Origin: JAFGIT01 sp016929465 [NCBI: Candidatus Coatesbacteria bacterium]
GTDB taxonomy: Bacteria > B130-G9
Direction: 5' to 3'
Length of the DNA: 5,642 nt
Assembly (NCBI GenBank): GCA_016929465.1
Contig: JAFGIT010000114.1
Location: forward strand, 1-5,642
A program made the translations under genes and the position numbers. This document shows, one piece after another, positions 1 through 5,642 of this stretch. The notes under the pieces were generated by a model. The model saw only the letters and a list, made by a program, of their open reading frames with translations. It was not told where the DNA came from and did not search any database. Numbering within the stretch: position 1 is the first letter of the stretch; every line of letters begins with the position of its first letter.

Positions 1-341
1 AGGAGGAGATTCTGCCTCTGCTATCTGGCGCGCGGATGATGGCAATTCCTTCCAGATACGAGGGATTCGGCCTGCCCGGGCTGGAAGCCATGGCGGCGGG
101 AGTTCCAGTCATCTCCACGAAAATGGGCGCGCTCGAGGAGGTCTATGCGGACGCGGCGCTCTATTTCGAGTGCGGTAATGCGGAGGAACTCGCCGGCAAA
201 ATCCTGGAGCTGCACGACAATGGCGATCTACGCCGAAAGATGATTGAGGCTGGCCGGGCGAGAGCAGCTCAATTCACCTGGACCGAGACAGCCCAAAAGA
301 CGCTCGCCGTGTATCGCAAGGTCTGTGAGTCGAACCGATGA
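1..341 (+). CDS. GT4-family glycosyltransferase, C-terminal fragment (5' end outside window)
   Basis: This is the last 112 codons of a glycosyltransferase whose reading frame is open from base 3, so the gene begins upstream of the window; the internal ATG at 36 is not its start. The visible part is the end of the C-terminal Rossmann domain of a GT-B enzyme. It carries the classic GT4 donor-binding stretch SRYEGFGLPGLEAMAAGVPV, with the two glutamates of the E-x7-E motif that contact the sugar nucleotide. It is followed by the usual 'ALEEVYADAALYF' and 'AEELAGKILELHDN' segments and a terminal helix. The family moves a sugar from a nucleotide donor to a lipid-linked or growing glycan at the cytoplasmic face of the membrane; donor and acceptor cannot be read from this fragment. 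The stop TGA overlaps the start of the next gene (ATGA), so the two are probably translationally coupled in one polysaccharide/LPS operon. The family is clear; the substrate is unknown. Confidence 0.93.
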   Translation, partial: EEILPLLSGARMMAIPSRYEGFGLPGLEAMAAGVPVISTKMGALEEVYADAALYFECGNAEELAGKILELHDNGDLRRKMIEAGRARAAQFTWTETAQKTLAVYRKVCESNR

Positions 342-1489
342 CCCGCTACATCTATCAAAGACGCATCCTGAGAGTCCTGGCCGCATCATTCGACACGATA
401 TTCGGCGGCTTCTTCAGGCTCTTCAATCGATCCGCGCCATTAGACGCCAAAGAGATCCCTGAGAATCCGAAGATCGTGTTCATTCGACTCGACGGAATAG
501 GTGACGTCCTCGCCTCGCTCAAAGCGGCTAGGGCGCTGAAGGCCCGATTCCCTGCTGGGCATCTATCGACGCTTGTCAGGAGGCAAGTCGCGGAGCTCAT
601 CGATGGCCTGGACTTCATCGATGAGGTGTTGACGACGGACATCGACCTCTATGTGTCGAAGCCGAGCATGCTGAAATCGATGCGATATACAAAGCAGATC
701 TCAAGTCTTCTAAAAAAGACCGGGACGGATATCGCGATCGATCCGCGAGGCGATCCCCGCATCATCTGGGCGATGTGGCGTGCCCGAGTTCCTGTGCGTA
801 TAGGCGTGAATTCCGCCGGTGCGGGTTTCCTCCTGAGCGCCTCGGTCGATTATTTAAGGCAAACGCCTGAATTTGAGCACAACCTCCTCGTGGCAGCATT
901 GCTGGGGGCAGAAGACGATGGCACTCCATTGAGCCTTAAACCAAATCAGAGCACATTTGCGGCGCTGAAGGAGCGCTTCGAAGGTCTAGATGAGCCCTTC
1001 TTCGTGGTGCATCCATCGGCATCGATGCCCTCGAAGATCTGGCCCAATGACCGATTTGCGGAGGTGATTGAGGTGATTGCAGAGAAGTACGGATTTCTCC
1101 CGGTCCTCATTGGCGGCAGCGACGCGGCTGAGATATACAATGCAATCTCCGAGCAATCCGAATCACGAATGCTAAATCTGACGGGCAAGACAAGCTTGAA
1201 GGAACTCGTCGCGCTTCTTTCCGAGGCGAAGCTATTCATAGGTAACGATTCGGGGCCGGCACACATCGCGGCCTACACGGGAATCCCCACTGTGATCATC
1301 TTCAGCGGCACGAATGACGCCGCAGTCTGGCGACCGCCGGGAGACAACGTGGCCGTCATCTCGCACGATGTCGATTGCGCCCCCTGCGAGCGGCGGGAGT
1401 GTCCTGAACCAAAGTGTCTATTGGAAATCAATACGGATGAGGTTGTTGAGGCGGCTAATAGCATCCTCGAATTGGCGAGGACTACTTGA
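338..1489 (+). CDS. Glycosyltransferase family 9 protein (ADP-heptose:LPS heptosyltransferase-like)
   Basis: This is a complete 383-residue protein. The GT9 hallmarks appear in order: the N-terminal strand and acceptor loop 'KIVFIRLDGIGDVLAS' (residues 45-60), where the aspartate of DGIGD sits at the position of the proposed catalytic base; a second-domain start 'FFVVHPSASMPSKIWP' (221-236), with the K-x-W donor-phosphate segment; 'LIGGSDAAE' (257-265); and the donor-site motif 'FIGNDSGPAHIAA' (300-312). A C-terminal cysteine cluster, C347-x2-C350-x4-C355-x4-C360, is of a kind seen in many GT9 proteins. Family members such as WaaC and WaaF add heptose to the LPS inner core from ADP-heptose in the cytoplasm. 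The donor here is an inference, since divergent GT9 enzymes may use other sugars. About 44 residues precede the first Rossmann strand, which is longer than usual, and they include the aromatic 'IFGGFFRLFNR' that could touch the membrane. The start is set by the 4-base overlap with the preceding glycosyltransferase. Confidence 0.92.
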   Translation: MTRYIYQRRILRVLAASFDTIFGGFFRLFNRSAPLDAKEIPENPKIVFIRLDGIGDVLASLKAARALKARFPAGHLSTLVRRQVAELIDGLDFIDEVLTTDIDLYVSKPSMLKSMRYTKQISSLLKKTGTDIAIDPRGDPRIIWAMWRARVPVRIGVNSAGAGFLLSASVDYLRQTPEFEHNLLVAALLGAEDDGTPLSLKPNQSTFAALKERFEGLDEPFFVVHPSASMPSKIWPNDRFAEVIEVIAEKYGFLPVLIGGSDAAEIYNAISEQSESRMLNLTGKTSLKELVALLSEAKLFIGNDSGPAHIAAYTGIPTVIIFSGTNDAAVWRPPGDNVAVISHDVDCAPCERRECPEPKCLLEINTDEVVEAANSILELARTT

Positions 1490-1500
1490 AGCAACCGCAG

Positions 1501-2184
1501 CTATTCATCTAGGGTGTATACAATCTTCTCAAGCACGCTGAATAGGCGCTCGCAATGAGGAGCCGCTCTTCTCAGTTCGGATGGATTAAGCCTTTTTATT
1601 ATTGAAAAAGCATGGGTCTTCTTATACTTGCCCTTTTCCGAATCACGCGTGGCCGCCTTAAGTTTGATTGGCAGCAGATTCTTGGGAATTTCCTCCAAGT
1701 TTCGCGCGTCATTGGTGGATAGGGCGGGGATATTAATATCAGGCAGACAACTCTCCTTGAATCCTGCTCCATAGAAATCTCGCAGATTCGCACGATCGAC
1801 AATCAGCCAGGCCTCCATTGCTTGAACCATCAAATGTATACAGCGATCATCTTCCTCACGAACCTCTATTCCCCAATTGTCCCTACGGCTTTCATGAAGA
1901 TGCTCCCAACATGAAGTCGCGACGGGGCCTTCTGAATCAATTAGGAGGATATGGATAGAGTCAGAATCAGAGACTTGCCCCCTTCTATAATGCCGGAATC
2001 CCTCGCCACGAGGCCCGCAGGAGACGCATTCTATTACTTTCTGTCTGTCTGGGCCTTTGATGCGTCTGAAGAAGCTCCCGAATCCCTCCCTTAGCGCCGC
2101 AGCATTCTGCGTCCCCTTTCGGTCTATTTTGTCTCCATCTTCTAGTCCGCCACCCTCGATATAAATGAATATTGTCCTCACCAT
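1501..2184 (-). CDS. DUF4276 family protein, RloB-like Toprim-fold putative nuclease
   Basis: This 227-residue protein matches the DUF4276 pattern along its length. It begins 'MVRTIFIYIEGGG' (the first acidic residue is E10) and has 'SIHILLIDSEGPV' (D83, E85; a D-x-E pair at the end of a hydrophobic strand). It continues with 'WEHL' (93-96), 'DDRCIHLMVQAMEAWL' (112-127; D112, D113, E124), 'NLEEIPKNLL' (162-171), 'KAATRDSEKGKY' (176-187) and a closing 'APHCERLFSVL' (208-218). DUF4276 is related to RloB and the Toprim fold, whose glutamate plus D-x-D/E residues bind metal in nucleases, primases and topoisomerases. All candidate acidic residues are present, so the protein looks intact. Nuclease activity is inferred, not shown. 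An upstream in-frame ATG (at 2304) would add 40 residues read out of frame inside the ATPase gene. The start at 2184 was preferred because it gives the conserved N-terminus, overlaps the ATPase stop by 7 bases and is preceded by a weak GGCGGG. The gene ends 11 bases from the convergent glycosyltransferase stop. Confidence 0.87.
   Translation of the reverse strand: MVRTIFIYIEGGGLEDGDKIDRKGTQNAAALREGFGSFFRRIKGPDRQKVIECVSCGPRGEGFRHYRRGQVSDSDSIHILLIDSEGPVATSCWEHLHESRRDNWGIEVREEDDRCIHLMVQAMEAWLIVDRANLRDFYGAGFKESCLPDINIPALSTNDARNLEEIPKNLLPIKLKAATRDSEKGKYKKTHAFSIIKRLNPSELRRAAPHCERLFSVLEKIVYTLDE
2178..2184 (-). other. 7-base stop/start overlap coupling the ATPase and DUF4276 genes
   Basis: Read on the minus strand, the sequence CGATGGTGA contains both the ATG of the DUF4276 gene (2184-2182) and the TGA of the ATPase gene (2180-2178). 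Such an overlap usually means translational coupling and a fixed stoichiometry, which supports the two proteins acting as one system. Confidence 0.85.
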
Positions 2185-3410
2185 CGGTTCCCGCCAATGA
2201 CTCCCTTTCGCCAAAGCTCCCCAAGATAGAACTCCTTTAGCCACTCCTCGAGTTTGCTCGGTTCCAGCCTGCGTATAGCCGTACCTTTCGGCCCCTGCTC
2301 GCATACTAATACCGATCCCGGTGTGTCCGACAACGCCGAGACCAGAATATCAGAGTGCGTCGTTACGATGAGTTGCGTGCGCTTCGAGGCTTCGATTAGT
2401 AGATCTGCAACCTTTCCAATCACATCGGGATGAATTCCGAGCTCAGGCTCCTCCAAACAGATAAGCGGAGGAGGCTCAGGATGGCAAAGAAGGAGTAGCA
2501 GAAAGAGATATCGGAGAGTGCCATCGGAGAGCCTTGTGGATGGAATTATTCTGCCGCCCCATTCATGAATAAATAATTGAGAACCAGATGAGCTGGGGCG
2601 GATAGTAACACGCTCTATCCCTTCATATAAATCACACAGCGTCTTGTTGATGAGATTTTCGGTCTCCCTGCGATGGTCTAGCTCACTTAAGATCAACGCC
2701 AGATTGCTGGCGTCCCCCAATAGGAAGTCCGTCGGTAGGTCGTTCTTACCGGGTTGCCTGACTTGTGATTGCCGACCCGTACACCAATTGGTGTAAAAAG
2801 CTATCTCACTAAATCGCTTCGACAGATATGTAATCTCTGGATAGGAGTCAGGATCCTTGCGCTGGGACAAAACGGACTGCTCGGGACTCAAGTCTTCGCG
2901 CTGCAATTTTCGGCTACGATGATCGCCATCTTGAGCTCCCCCATCATCTGTAATCCTCACATTCAGCACGGGCAGGCCATTCTCATAGCGATAAAAGAAA
3001 AAAACTCTATCATAACCGGTTCTTGGCTTCTCGTTCTCGACAAACTCATCAACCAACTCAAGCCTATGGGAATTCACAGCCAGATTCAGTCCATATCGCA
3101 AAGCCATGTCCGACTTTGGATAGTAAAACAATCCCTCCAATTGTGCCGGTTCAAGACCTCCGCTTCCCTTCCACAGAAGGTCTTCTACGCCGCCCATCTG
3201 ACGTACTGCTCCTGCTAGATCTCCCGAGGTCGCCCGTAAGAGTGATATCGCATCAATGAAGTTGGACTTCCCTGACGCATTCGGGCCTATCAGGACGTTC
3301 AGCGGCTGTAGCTCGATCTCCTCGCTTTCGGGGCCGAACGATAGGATGTTACGGAGGCGTATCGATTTGATGAAGTTGTTCATCGGCTGCTTCTTATTGC
3401 TCTCGGCCAT
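2178..3410 (-). CDS. AAA_21/AAA_15-type ATPase (COG4637/RloA/OLD-like), probable partner of the DUF4276 protein
   Basis: This is a complete 410-residue ABC/SMC-type ATPase. It opens with 'SIRLRNILSFGP' and the phosphate loop GPNASGKS (42-49), followed by 'NFIDAISLLRA' typical of AAA_15/AAA_21 proteins. After a middle region of about 220 residues come the signature-like LSDGTLRYL (294-302), Walker B 'PLICLEEPELGIHP' (315-328, with the paired glutamates) and the switch histidine in 'QLIVTTHSDILVSAL' (346-360). All ATPase motifs are present and no Toprim or HNH domain is fused to it. Such proteins dimerise head to tail and in OLD, PARIS and RloA-type systems control a nuclease; here the nuclease would be the overlapping downstream DUF4276 protein. 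The start at 3410 was chosen because GGAGG (3417-3421) stands six bases upstream. The open frame runs 16 codons further, to an ATG at 3458, with no comparable site, and another ATG lies at 3383. Sampled lines are more AT-rich than neighbouring genes. The ATPase call is firm; the defence role is inferred from architecture. Confidence 0.9.
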   Translation of the reverse strand: MAESNKKQPMNNFIKSIRLRNILSFGPESEEIELQPLNVLIGPNASGKSNFIDAISLLRATSGDLAGAVRQMGGVEDLLWKGSGGLEPAQLEGLFYYPKSDMALRYGLNLAVNSHRLELVDEFVENEKPRTGYDRVFFFYRYENGLPVLNVRITDDGGAQDGDHRSRKLQREDLSPEQSVLSQRKDPDSYPEITYLSKRFSEIAFYTNWCTGRQSQVRQPGKNDLPTDFLLGDASNLALILSELDHRRETENLINKTLCDLYEGIERVTIRPSSSGSQLFIHEWGGRIIPSTRLSDGTLRYLFLLLLLCHPEPPPLICLEEPELGIHPDVIGKVADLLIEASKRTQLIVTTHSDILVSALSDTPGSVLVCEQGPKGTAIRRLEPSKLEEWLKEFYLGELWRKGVIGGNRW

Positions 3411-3416
3411 TTCGTG

Positions 3417-3421
3417 CCTCC
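3417..3421 (-). promoter_or_regulatory. Ribosome binding site of the ATPase gene
   Basis: CCTCC on the plus strand is GGAGG on the minus strand. It is followed by six bases (CACGAA) and then ATG at 3410. It decides the start of the ATPase gene against the alternative ATGs at 3458 and 3383. Confidence 0.8.
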
Positions 3422-3470
3422 GTGCTGTGTGTACAACGCCCCAATTATTCAAACTCACTCAATGGTCGCT

Positions 3471-3498
3471 ATTTTATGCCATCACGGCGCTTACTCAA
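3471..3498 (-). promoter_or_regulatory. Candidate sigma70-type promoter of the ATPase/DUF4276 operon
   Basis: On the minus strand TTGAGT (3498-3493, four of six matches to TTGACA) is followed after 16 bases by TAAAAT (3476-3471, five of six matches to TATAAT). A transcript would begin near 3464, about 54 bases before the ATPase start. The site lies in the 129-base gap between the lipoprotein stop and the ATPase start, where a promoter for a separately acquired operon is expected. It was found by eye, and a chance match is possible. Confidence 0.45.
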
Positions 3499-3539
3499 GT
3501 GCGAAGTGTGATTTTGGGCTTGGGGGCTGTCTTAGAATT

Positions 3540-4757
3540 CTACCTGTCCATCAGCTCCCGCGTTGCTATTTTCGCGGTGCGAGGCAATTCGGCTTCGATT
3601 GTGCAGCTCTTGGTGACGATATTCACCGGTCGAAGCGCGCTGACATCAATCAGTTTGAGGACCAGGACAAATTCCCCATCGCGCCTTTCTGCACTGGCAA
3701 GCACGAGATACGGCACGTTCAGACTGGTTCCGAGCTCTGCCCAGCAATCGGGGGAATCGCACTCGATGCCCAGCGGCCCCTCGCCCTGCTCCTGCTCGAT
3801 ATAATGGACGACAGCCAGACCTGCGTCGGAAGATAGCGAGCACTCTATTTCATCCGACATCAGGTCCGCGACTGCCTCGCTGATGTCATTCTGCTCAATC
3901 CAGATGAGGGCAGTCCTGCTATAGAATAATCTCCCGGCGCTCAGACAGATCCTCGCCTGTTCGAGCCGCTCCCAATATTCGGTATTCTTCCGCGATAGGG
4001 CATCGTGAATCATCACGGCAAAGGTCTCGATCTCCGGTTTTAGGAACTCCGCGAGTGGTTGCAGTCTGGCATAGCTCTCATAGCGCGGATACCTCTCCTC
4101 AAAAGGCGGAGGCGTCTCCTCGCAAAAGATCCATTTAGATGTTGTGCCGGAAATCCTTTGAACCGCGATAGTCTCCCCGGCGATGTCTTTGCACTCCAGA
4201 GTCACGTCCAAGACATAGCGTCCATCCGCATAGGGCCCCGCGAAAATCAGTTCACCCGGAATGACACCGAGGCCAAACAGCGAGTAATGCCCAATAGCAG
4301 ACGTCTTGTTTATGGTCCCAGCAATGCGAAATAGGGCATCGGATTGGTCAAAGCGATAGTCCTGCTCGATGAATTTGAACAGCCCTCTCTCGGCAAGATG
4401 CCGTCTGACCATTGTCCTGTATTGCTCTCGCAGCTTGGGCCATGTGGGGCAGTCGGGGTCTTCAGGGCATACGCCCTCCTTCGGTTCGTCTCTGTAGAAT
4501 TGAGGGTATTCATAGCTGGAATACGGCACGAGCCAGAGCCTGAACAGCCCCGAATAATGGTCTTCGCCTGCTCTGTCATCGATGAATTCGTCAACGAAGG
4601 CGAGCGGCATGGAGGGGGGGTTATCAATCGATAGGTCACCCGGTGATGGATCGTAGTATATGTTTTTGACGGCAAGGTGTGCGCACCCAGTCAAGCACAG
4701 GAAAGCGACCAACAGGGCGAGTGGCCCAAGAGCTGAACAACCCGAGCGTTGCCTCAT
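3540..4757 (-). CDS. Outer-membrane-type lipoprotein with CsgG/FlgO/TolB-N-like C-terminal region, unknown function
   Basis: This is a 405-residue protein with a bacterial lipoprotein signal peptide: basic MRQR, a hydrophobic core 'LGPLALLVAFLCL' (10-22) and the lipobox LTGC with lipidated C25. Alanine follows that cysteine, which in E. coli rules would favour the outer membrane. The first half (about 50-215) holds 'PLAFVDEFIDDR', C97/C103 and a hydrophobic 'YSLFGLGVIPGELIFAGPY' (158-176). It resembles uncharacterised proteobacterial lipoprotein domains ending in 'VLDVTLECKD'. The second half (about 240-405) has 'YWERLEQAR' (261-269), C333-x4-C338-W339 and 'LNVPYLVLASAERRDGEFVL' (346-365), like the CsgG/FlgO/TolB-N fold in which a '...GA.YLV.G...' strand is followed by a second strand ending 'KLIDV'. 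The protein is a paralog of its upstream neighbour. TAAGGAGG (4774-4767) nine bases upstream fixes the start at 4757; the open frame to 4934 only runs over the neighbour's 3' end. It is probably an envelope accessory or assembly factor, but no function can be assigned. Confidence 0.82.
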   Translation of the reverse strand: MRQRSGCSALGPLALLVAFLCLTGCAHLAVKNIYYDPSPGDLSIDNPPSMPLAFVDEFIDDRAGEDHYSGLFRLWLVPYSSYEYPQFYRDEPKEGVCPEDPDCPTWPKLREQYRTMVRRHLAERGLFKFIEQDYRFDQSDALFRIAGTINKTSAIGHYSLFGLGVIPGELIFAGPYADGRYVLDVTLECKDIAGETIAVQRISGTTSKWIFCEETPPPFEERYPRYESYARLQPLAEFLKPEIETFAVMIHDALSRKNTEYWERLEQARICLSAGRLFYSRTALIWIEQNDISEAVADLMSDEIECSLSSDAGLAVVHYIEQEQGEGPLGIECDSPDCWAELGTSLNVPYLVLASAERRDGEFVLVLKLIDVSALRPVNIVTKSCTIEAELPRTAKIATRELMDR

Positions 4758-4766
4758 CTGGATCTG

Positions 4767-4774
4767 CCTCCTTA
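4767..4774 (-). promoter_or_regulatory. Ribosome binding site of the lipoprotein gene
   Basis: TAAGGAGG on the minus strand is a near-perfect Shine-Dalgarno sequence nine bases before the ATG at 4757. It places the start exactly at the signal peptide and rules out the longer open frame. No convincing separate promoter is visible in the 103-base gap at 4758-4860, so the gene may be read through from its upstream paralog. Confidence 0.82.
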
Positions 4775-4860
4775 GATGTCGATTGGGCTGAGAATCCCCT
4801 GGACTGAAATACCGCGCATAACGATCTCGGTCTATTGTTAATTCAGGCGAAGTATTGCAG

Positions 4861-5642
4861 CTAATCGTCCTTATCCTCTGCCTCATCCTCCACAGCCCCC
4901 TCATCTTGGCCCTCCTCATCTTCGTCCTCCTCATCTTCGTCCACGGACGGTTCGGGCTCTATCATCAGCCTCTTGGCAGCCGTTCGGGCAGTTGGGAGCA
5001 GGGAGAGCTCCGTCACGCAGTCTTCTGTCACGGTCTTCTCGATCTCCAAGGTTTCAGTGTCAACGAGGTTGAGAACCAGCTGATAGGATTTGCCTGACAT
5101 CTCCATTCTGACGAGGACTATGCTCTGAACATCGAGCTTATTGGAGACATCCTGCCAACAGTCGGCGGCAAAGCAGTCGGTCAGGACCTCATCCGAGTGG
5201 ATCGCCGTGAGCATATCCCTTCGGCTAAGAACGTCGCTTTCGCATTCGCTTCTGAGCGTATCCCGAATAGCGTCCGTGATCGAATTTGCGGTCTCTCGCT
5301 CGACGTCTCTCGTCTTTAGCTCCATCACAGCGAGGCGAGAGGTCTGTCTTTTCTCGGCGACCTTTGCATCTCTGGCCTCTATCAACTGCTCCCAGTAATT
5401 CGCATCCCGCTTTTCGAGCTCCTCGTAAACACTCTTCGCGAATTCCTCTATTTGGGGGGAGATGAGATTAGCAATCAGATCGAGCCGAGTGCATTCACCA
5501 TTGCCCAAGGCAGTGAGAGCATTCTTGCGCCACTTCTTGGTCTCACCTGAGATGTCTTTTATGGAAATGAATTCCCCTAGCACATCACGACACTCAATTG
5601 TCATATCGACATCGAATCCGCCGTTTGCGTAGCTGAATAACC
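4861..5642 (-). CDS. Paralog of the downstream lipoprotein, C-terminal part (5' end outside window), with acidic tail
   Basis: The frame is open to the window edge, so only the last 259 residues are seen; the ATG at 5604 is internal, because homology to the neighbour continues through the 12 residues before it (LFSYANGGFDVD against the neighbour's FAGPYADGRYVLDV). Aligned blocks with the downstream lipoprotein include MTIECRDVLGE/VTLECKDIAGE, ISGETKKW/ISGTTSKW, YWEQLIEAR/YWERLEQAR, C-x4-C-W, YQLVLNLVDT/FVLVLKLIDV and LPTARTAAKRLM/LPRTAKIATRELM. Its middle, 'ANSITDAIRDTLRSECESDV' then 'LSRRDMLTAI', resembles the start of CsgG/FlgO/TolB-N-like domains, where such a helix and strand precede the cysteine pair. 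Unlike its neighbour it ends with about 32 residues of which 21 are Asp or Glu. Its N-terminus is probably a lipoprotein signal, by analogy only. Function unknown; likely the same envelope module as its paralog. Confidence 0.78.
   Translation of the reverse strand, partial: LFSYANGGFDVDMTIECRDVLGEFISIKDISGETKKWRKNALTALGNGECTRLDLIANLISPQIEEFAKSVYEELEKRDANYWEQLIEARDAKVAEKRQTSRLAVMELKTRDVERETANSITDAIRDTLRSECESDVLSRRDMLTAIHSDEVLTDCFAADCWQDVSNKLDVQSIVLVRMEMSGKSYQLVLNLVDTETLEIEKTVTEDCVTELSLLPTARTAAKRLMIEPEPSVDEDEEDEDEEGQDEGAVEDEAEDKDD
4899..4943 (-). repeat. 3 x 15-bp in-frame tandem repeat encoding an acidic tail
   Basis: Three consecutive 15-base units start at 4899, 4914 and 4929. The plus-strand consensus is CCTCATCTTCGTCCT; units two and three differ only in the last base, and unit one differs from unit two at two further-inward bases. 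On the minus strand they encode five-residue steps VDEDE, EDEDE and EGQDE in the C-terminal tail of the upstream paralog. The array keeps frame, so copy-number change would lengthen or shorten the tail without breaking the gene. Confidence 0.75.

Noticed and set aside
36-341. Treating the first glycosyltransferase as a short complete 101-residue gene
   Set aside because: The frame is open to the window start and the 11 preceding residues (EEILPLLSGAR) match the usual GT4 sequence before the donor-binding motif, so it is the end of a longer gene.
1485-1533. CTTGA/TCAAG inverted repeat across the convergent junction as a bidirectional terminator
   Set aside because: The arms are only five bases with a loop of about 40 bases and no T-run, so it is not a credible terminator.
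2185-2304. N-terminal extension of the DUF4276 gene to an ATG at 2304
   Set aside because: The added 40 residues lie inside the ATPase coding region in another frame and precede the conserved family N-terminus MVRTIFIYIEGGG.
2769-3218. 149-residue open frame on the plus strand, opposite the ATPase gene
   Set aside because: It lies wholly antisense to a gene with complete family motifs, has no recognisable domain and no ribosome binding site that stood out; best explained as a shadow frame.
3411-3458. N-terminal extension of the ATPase gene to an ATG at 3458
   Set aside because: The extra 16 residues cover the GGAGG site that serves the ATG at 3410 and overlap the candidate transcript leader.
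3256-3836. Two plus-strand open frames (3256-3804 and 3414-3836) spanning the gap before the ATPase gene
   Set aside because: Both overlap the antisense strand of the lipoprotein gene's 3' half and the promoter-like region; their translations show no family motif and they overlap each other in different frames.
4758-4934. N-terminal extension of the lipoprotein gene to an ATG at 4934
   Set aside because: The extra 59 residues are read out of frame through the acidic-tail coding end of the upstream paralog, and would bury the signal peptide; the strong Shine-Dalgarno at 4767-4774 points to 4757.

Overview
The window looks like chromosomal DNA of a Gram-negative bacterium with an LPS- or glycan-bearing envelope. 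The evidence is a family-9 glycosyltransferase, a GT4-type glycosyltransferase, and a lipoprotein with a clear signal peptide and lipobox. The domain style of the lipoproteins (a CsgG/FlgO/TolB-N-like C-terminal half with a C-x4-C-W motif) recalls deltaproteobacterial and related environmental lineages. That is an impression from family knowledge, and no marker gene fixes the taxon.

Layout. (1) Bases 1-1489, + strand: the 3' end of a GT4-family glycosyltransferase overlaps by ATGA a complete GT9 (heptosyltransferase-like) gene. This is the tail of an envelope polysaccharide operon. (2) Bases 1501-3410, - strand: a two-gene operon of an AAA_21/AAA_15-type (OLD/RloA-like) ATPase followed, with a 7-base overlap, by a DUF4276 Toprim-like protein (RloB-like). 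It converges on the glycosyltransferase operon with only 11 bases between the stop codons. Hand-counted sample lines are about 46% GC here against about 55-60% in the flanking genes, which suggests an acquired cassette. A strong ribosome binding site and a candidate sigma70-type promoter lie just upstream, in the 129-base gap at 3411-3539. (3) Bases 3540-5642, - strand: two tandem paralogous genes. The downstream copy is a complete lipoprotein. The upstream copy is cut by the window edge and ends in a very acidic tail encoded by a 3 x 15-bp tandem repeat.

How the parts relate. The two glycosyltransferases probably act one after the other in building a surface glycan. The ATPase-Toprim pair has the architecture of split OLD-like anti-phage systems (compare PARIS AriA/AriB, RloA/RloB and AbiL): an ATPase sensor or scaffold controlling a Toprim nuclease effector. 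It is the most interesting part of the window. The paralogous lipoprotein pair is probably an envelope module of unknown function. No tRNA, rRNA, CRISPR array or insertion sequence was seen.
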